Origin: Mesorhabditis belari | Taxonomy: Eukaryota; Nematoda; Chromadorea; Rhabditida; Rhabditidae | DNA length: 64,000 nt | Assembly: GCA_958450365.1 (NCBI GenBank) | Contig: CAUEEP010000289.1 | Span: 248,001-312,000, forward strand | Reading direction: 5' to 3' | Shown: positions 55,101 to 61,100 of the stretch, in pieces | How the letters are laid out: the number at the start of each line of letters is the position of its first letter | How positions within the stretch are numbered: the stretch's first letter is position 1 | Notes under the pieces: model-generated | Told to the model about the DNA's origin: nothing | What the model saw: the letters and a program-made list of their open reading frames with translations, nothing else | Databases searched by the model: none | Made by a program: the position numbers and the translations under genes

Positions 55101-58100
55101 CTGTAATCGTTTCCACTACGTTACTATTTAAAATTTTTTTAATTTTTAGCTATTCTGGATGTCACAACAGCTAACTCTTCACAAATTTCCTCTCAATTTC
55201 AACTTTTCAACTTTTCACCTGTTCCCGTCGGCGCCTCTCCTCTTCTTCCAGTTGCAAGCGGCGGCGCGCCTCGGTCTCCTGCAGAAATTTGACGTTTGAA
55301 ATTTTTAAAAGAAAAACCTGTTGCTGTCGCCGCTGTTGTTGTTGTTGTTGTTGTTGCTCCCGTTGCTGAGCCTCGGCTTCCTAGAAGTTTTAGAAATCAA
55401 ACCGAAATCAAACCGAAATCAGGATTTCATTCAAATTAAAGCTTAAACCATTTGCTTCAACTCTTAGTTCGCATTCAAAATTGCCATTTTGGATTACACA
55501 ATGAAATGAACCTGTTGTTGCCTTCTCGCGTGCTGCTCTCGAATCTGTCGCTCTCTCTCGTAGGCGACAGCAGCTGCCGTCAATTGTTGTTGAGTCGGCT
55601 GTGCTTCGTGCAATTGTTGAGGCCTTTCAAGGGATTGTTGCTGCCGTTGTGTCACAGGCAAAGACGCTCCCCCGGACGTCGCCTGGAGATGGAAAAAAAT
55701 GAGAATTCAAAAGGAATTTCTAAGCAATTGGTTGACATCAATTTAAAATTCATTTTTGCTCAAAATGCTGTTTCAAAAAGATTTCTGATTGGGATAGCAA
55801 GCGAGTCTAAGGCAATCTTGTTGGCAATCTCAATCAATGTTGCAAAATATCAAGAATTCAAGGTTTTAGAGAATTTACTCGAATTAGCACTACCTTACTA
55901 TTAGCACTTTTAGAGTGGGCGGTCAATTCCCCCGATTTGAAATCCAGAAGGAAACATTTGGGGATGCATGGTTGGCAAAATTTACGCCAAAGGTTTGTAG
56001 ACGGCCGTTTGTAGATGGCCGTTTGTAGACGGCCGTTTGTAGATGGTCGTTTGTAGATGGTCGTTTGTAGATGGCCGTATGTAGATGGCCGTATGTAGAT
56101 GGCCGTATGTAGATGGCCGTATGTAGATGGCCGTATGTAGATGGCCGTATGTAGATGGCCGTATTTAGATGGCCGTATTTAGATGGCCGTATTTAGATGG
56201 CCGCTTGTAGGCGGCCGTATCAAGAAAGCCATTGTTGCAACTTGATAGATCAAAAAACCCATTAACAACTTCGTTCGACAACAATAGAATTTTAAGCATG
56301 GAGAATAGAGTTTTTCAAGTGATTCAGCGTTCAGGAGGCTCAGTTGATTATTGATTTGTTATTTTGAAAATTCAGTTCCCTTGTTATTTTTTATTTTTTT
56401 TTATTCAGTTCACTTGCTATTTTTTAAGTTAATTTCTGAACTGTTTAGTTAGTTTCTGAACTAAACTGTCCAATTGTCTCAACCAGAAAGCCAAACTGAC
56501 TCAACCAGACAACCAAACTGTCAACTGTCCAGCAGTTTATTAACTTTATTTACCTGCGGTATTGGTGTCGTGGGTTGGGTATTCGGCGTGAGAAGGGGTC
56601 GTTCGTCGGGGATCGACAATGGATAGACCTCGATCCGCGCCGATGAGTCCACCTGGAAGCATGAGAATTGATTTCTGAATGAAGAGTATTCATGGAAAAT
56701 GCGAATGGAAAGTTAATTGAAAAGCTTTAAATTATGTCTTTCGTTAGTTTATCAGACTTGCTGTGGCTTTTTTTGTTTTCTTTTGTAAATTCTAAAAGTC
56801 CTCCCACTTCAAACAATGCTCATTTTACTCTTTTTGCTTTTTAGCCTGAGAAAAAGAAAGTTAAGCGGTGATTTGTCTCAATCTTTCTCTCTTTTTTTGT
56901 CGTTTTTTTCCTTTTCTTTTGTTTTTCTTTAGTTTTGGCTCTTTTTCCCCAACTGGAACTGCCAATTTGATCAATCGCTTTGATTTGAAAAGAGGAATTG
57001 GTGAATTCGACAAAATGCTCAGGAAATAGAGCAATTGTTGAGGCAAACTGGGGACAAGGGGAATACTGGAATGCTAAGAAATATTGGAATGCTAAGATCC
57101 AAAAAAATGATTTCGAAAAACGCTTAAAAGCTCTAAAAAAAACACGAGGAATTACTTGAAATCGCTGAAAATTTAGACCAATGAAATGTGGATCAAAAAA
57201 AACTGGCAAATCCGGCAGAAAGGTTGAAGGGGCAGTATTTGGATTGCATTCATTCACCCCCCGTCTTTCCCCTTTTTCCCCTCAATCTTTGAACAATCCG
57301 GGCCTCTCGGTTTTGTCTCGGCGAGATCGTTCAGAGCTCTTCACCGGATTTTTCGAGGGAAAAAGTCGAATGGACTCTGGAAAGCTCTTTTCCGTGCATG
57401 CTAGATGTCAGGGAATCGATTGAAAGCGATAAGCAAAGCAGAAAGAAGTTCGATAGTTGGGTAATTGAACCGATTCCTGTTCAAGCTAAAATCTAGCTCT
57501 AGTTGACACGCTAACATTGTCCAAAATTTAAAAGAACCATTCTGGATGTCAGGGAATCGATTGAAAGCAATTTGGATATGATTAGAGGGAAAAGAGAAAA
57601 ATTGGGTAATTGAATCGATTCCTTTTCAAGCTAAAATCTAACCCATTGTTTTTTGCAAAACTAATTCGAACTTTAAAAGAACCATTCTGGATGTCAGGGA
57701 ATCGATTGAAGGCGATTCGGAGATGATTAGAGGGAAAAGATGAAAGTTTGGTAATTGAATCGATTCCTTTTCAAGCTAAAATCTAACCCATTGTTTTTTG
57801 CAAAACTAATTCGAACTTTAAAAGAACCATTTTGGATATCACAGAATAAATTCGAAAGATAATAATTCAGAGAACATGCAAAGAAAGCAATAAGGAAGCC
57901 CCTTCCGTTCTTTAGCTCATTATTAGAGTGGGTAAATATTTGTTGTGGGTGTCGAAAAAAAGGCCAACAAGAAAAAGGCATTTGTTCACAAGATGGGATT
58001 AGATTGTGAAGATGGATTGTAAAGGGAAAAGGCTAAAAAAGTGATGACTCACTTTTCCGAAGCGATTCTCGGCGAGGATCGTGTAATCGCCAGTGTCTTC

Positions 58101-61100
58101 CGGCACAACCATCGAGATTTTCAAAACAGCCATCGTGCCCTGAAAGTTGAATTCTTTGTCTTTATCACTATTATCAGATTATTTGTAAGATTTATGGTTA
58201 CTGTAGATTTTACTATAGGGAACCAAATTTGTAGAGATAGGGCCCCAAATTTGTAGAGATAGGGCCCCAAATTTGTAGAGATAGGGAACCAAATTTATAG
58301 AGAAAAAGAACCAAATTTGTAGAGATAGGGAACCAAATTTGTAGCGAAAGGGAACCTAATTTGTAGATAAGAACCAAAGAGATAGGGAACTCAATTTGTT
58401 GAGATAGGGAACTCAATTTGTTGAGATAGGGAACTCAATTTGTTGAGATAGGGAACTCAATTTGTTGAGATAGGGAACTCAATTTGTTGAGATAGGGAAC
58501 CAAATTTGTAGAGAGAGAACCAAATTTGTAGCGAAAGGGAACCAAATTTTTTGAGATAGGGAACCAAATTTATAGAGAAAAAGAACCAAATTTGTAGAGA
58601 TAGGGAACCAAATTTGTAGCGAAAGGGAACCTAATTTGTAGATAAGAACCAAAGAGATAGGGAACTCAATTTGTTGAGATAGGGAACCAAATTTGTAGAG
58701 ATAGGGAACCAAATTTGTAGAGAGAGAACCAAATTTGTAGCGAAAGGGAACCAAATTTGTTGAGATAGGGAACCAAATTTGTTACTGGCTGGTTAAAGCC
58801 TAGTGCTCTTGCCGCTAAGTCTTGCCTTGTAGTTGACTTGCATCCGCGTGCCTGTGATGATCAACGCTTGTCCGTTCTTGTACCAAGCGATCTGGAAAGC
58901 TTTCCTAGAACGTACAAGAAAATCCAACAAACTTTTGGCTTCGGATTTCCAACAATATTCGCCTGAAGGATCGCGTCCGTGCCCTCGGTGAGTCTAGAAA
59001 GTAAAAATTGAGCGTTAAGTTCATTCTATGTTCTCCAAATGGCCTTGTGAGTTCCAGAATCGTCAAATAATCTCGAAAACCGTACCGTAATCCCCTCAAA
59101 GGCGTGCGAAGCAAAGGTCGAGTGCCCGGCGCCGGAGCCCGGGGCTCTAGAGCGGCCAGCTCGGGCTCGGTTTCCGATTCCGAGATGCCCCAGGTCTAAA
59201 TTGGAAGGCACGTTACCAATTTTTTTCATTAAATCATGAGCAACTCAAAATTTAAAAGCATTTAGTTTTTGATTACATTGATTTACCTCCGGATCGCTCA
59301 AAACATGGGCCTAAAAATCGAGGTTTATTTTTTTTTGAGGAAAATCCTCTTTCTGAAAGTCACGTAGGGTAAAAACAGTGAAATTTAGCTGATATCCTTG
59401 AATTTTTACCACATCTCCATAGCTCTCGGTGTCGGAGTAGGCTTGGTGACCGTACTTGCTCATTTGTCGCATCGCGGCAGAGGCTGGACGAACTCCGGAC
59501 TGGGCGAGCATGTTCTGGGAAATTGTATTGATTTTCGATGCATAGATTGAGCAACTAGCGTCATTTGTTTTATAAATAACACAAGTTTTTAATAATTCTG
59601 GATCGTATTGTATTCTCGATTTAAATTCAGAATTTAAATCGATAAAATTCGTTTCAAATTCTTCAGCGCACCGTTGAAAATAAAGATTTTTGCATTTTTA
59701 AAAAACCCTTCAATTATTATATCTTTTTTTATTAAAAGGATCGTTTCTTAAAGTCTAAAAAACACAAAAAAAAATAAAGATTCTGTAAAAATTAAAAATA
59801 GAAATAAAATAGAATAGAATTTTTCGAAATCAATTTATTTTCTATAAAATAGAATAGAATTTTTCGAAATCGAAACCTCTTTGCAAATGAATCGTCACAA
59901 ATTCTTAAGCGCATTTGCGGTTTGTTTAAACAGCTTGCTGTTGTTGTTGTTGTTTACTGTTGCTGAAGTTTCCCTTTCGCTGTGCATTTTTTATTCTTAA
60001 ATATAATTTTTGTTAATTTCTAGGTGGCATACGCAAAGTTTCTAACGGATTATGAGAAAAGTCAGATTGATTCAAGATTGACGTTTGAAGATTGATTGAA
60101 GTTTGAAGTTTGGCGGAGAAGCAAACTTAATAAAGAAAATCGCAAAGATTTGGGTCGATCCGACTGTGCCCTGCGAAATTACATCAAGCCAAAAGCCGTT
60201 TCTGCACCAAAGATTAATGCGTGTTTGAAGATTGGCGGAGAAGCAAACTCAATAAGGAAAATGCTGTGGGTTTTAAAGGTTTCCTTTTGTTGTTCATATC
60301 TTATTATTACATTTATTTTAATTTTTGTTAATTTCCAGTTAAATGGCAAAGCTGCTCACGTCAAAGCTGACGAATTATGAGAAAAGCCAGATTGACGGAG
60401 AAACAAACTCAATAAGGAAAACTCCAAAGATTTAGGTTGATCTGACTGTGCCCTGCGAAATTAAATCAAGTCAAAAGCCGTTACTGCACCAAAGAAGAAG
60501 CCAGGACCAAAACCAGGACCAAAACCAGGACCAAAACCAGGACCAAAACCCGGACCAAAACCAAAGCCTACACCACGAGCTAGACGCCATTGTGAACAAC
60601 ATCCGGAAAAACGATCAATGGAAAACGGAACTGAAAATCGATGCTTCGACAATTTGGCAAGCCGTCAAGGAAATCTTTGAAGCTGACGCTTTTGACGCTG
60701 ACGCTTTTGACGCTGACGCTTTTGACGCTGACGCTTTTGACGCTGACGCTTTTGACGCTGACGCTTTTGACGCTGACGCTTTTGACGCTGACGCTTTTGA
60801 CGCTGACGCTTTTGACGCTGACGCTTTTGACGCTGACGCTTTTGACGCTGACGCTTTTGACGCTGACGCTTTTGACGCTGACGCTTTTGACGTCGACCGT
60901 AACGCTTTTGCAAAAGAAAGCCCGATTGAAGAAAGCCCGATTGAAGGCTCATATGAACCAGGATTGGTCTAAGGTTAGAAAGCAACTTCTATTCTATTCA
61001 TTTTTATCATTTAGGTGATCTTTTCCAATGAGAAGAAATGGAATTTGATTGATTCCGATGGCGTTGACTACTCGAGGGATCTTGATCTGATGGTGTTTGG

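Noticed and set aside
60096..60380. Independent 94-codon gene with a membrane segment
   Set aside because: The hydrophobic part is intron-like TTTTAATTTTTG sequence between two copies of the Tc3-like N-terminus; it belongs to the transposase relic.
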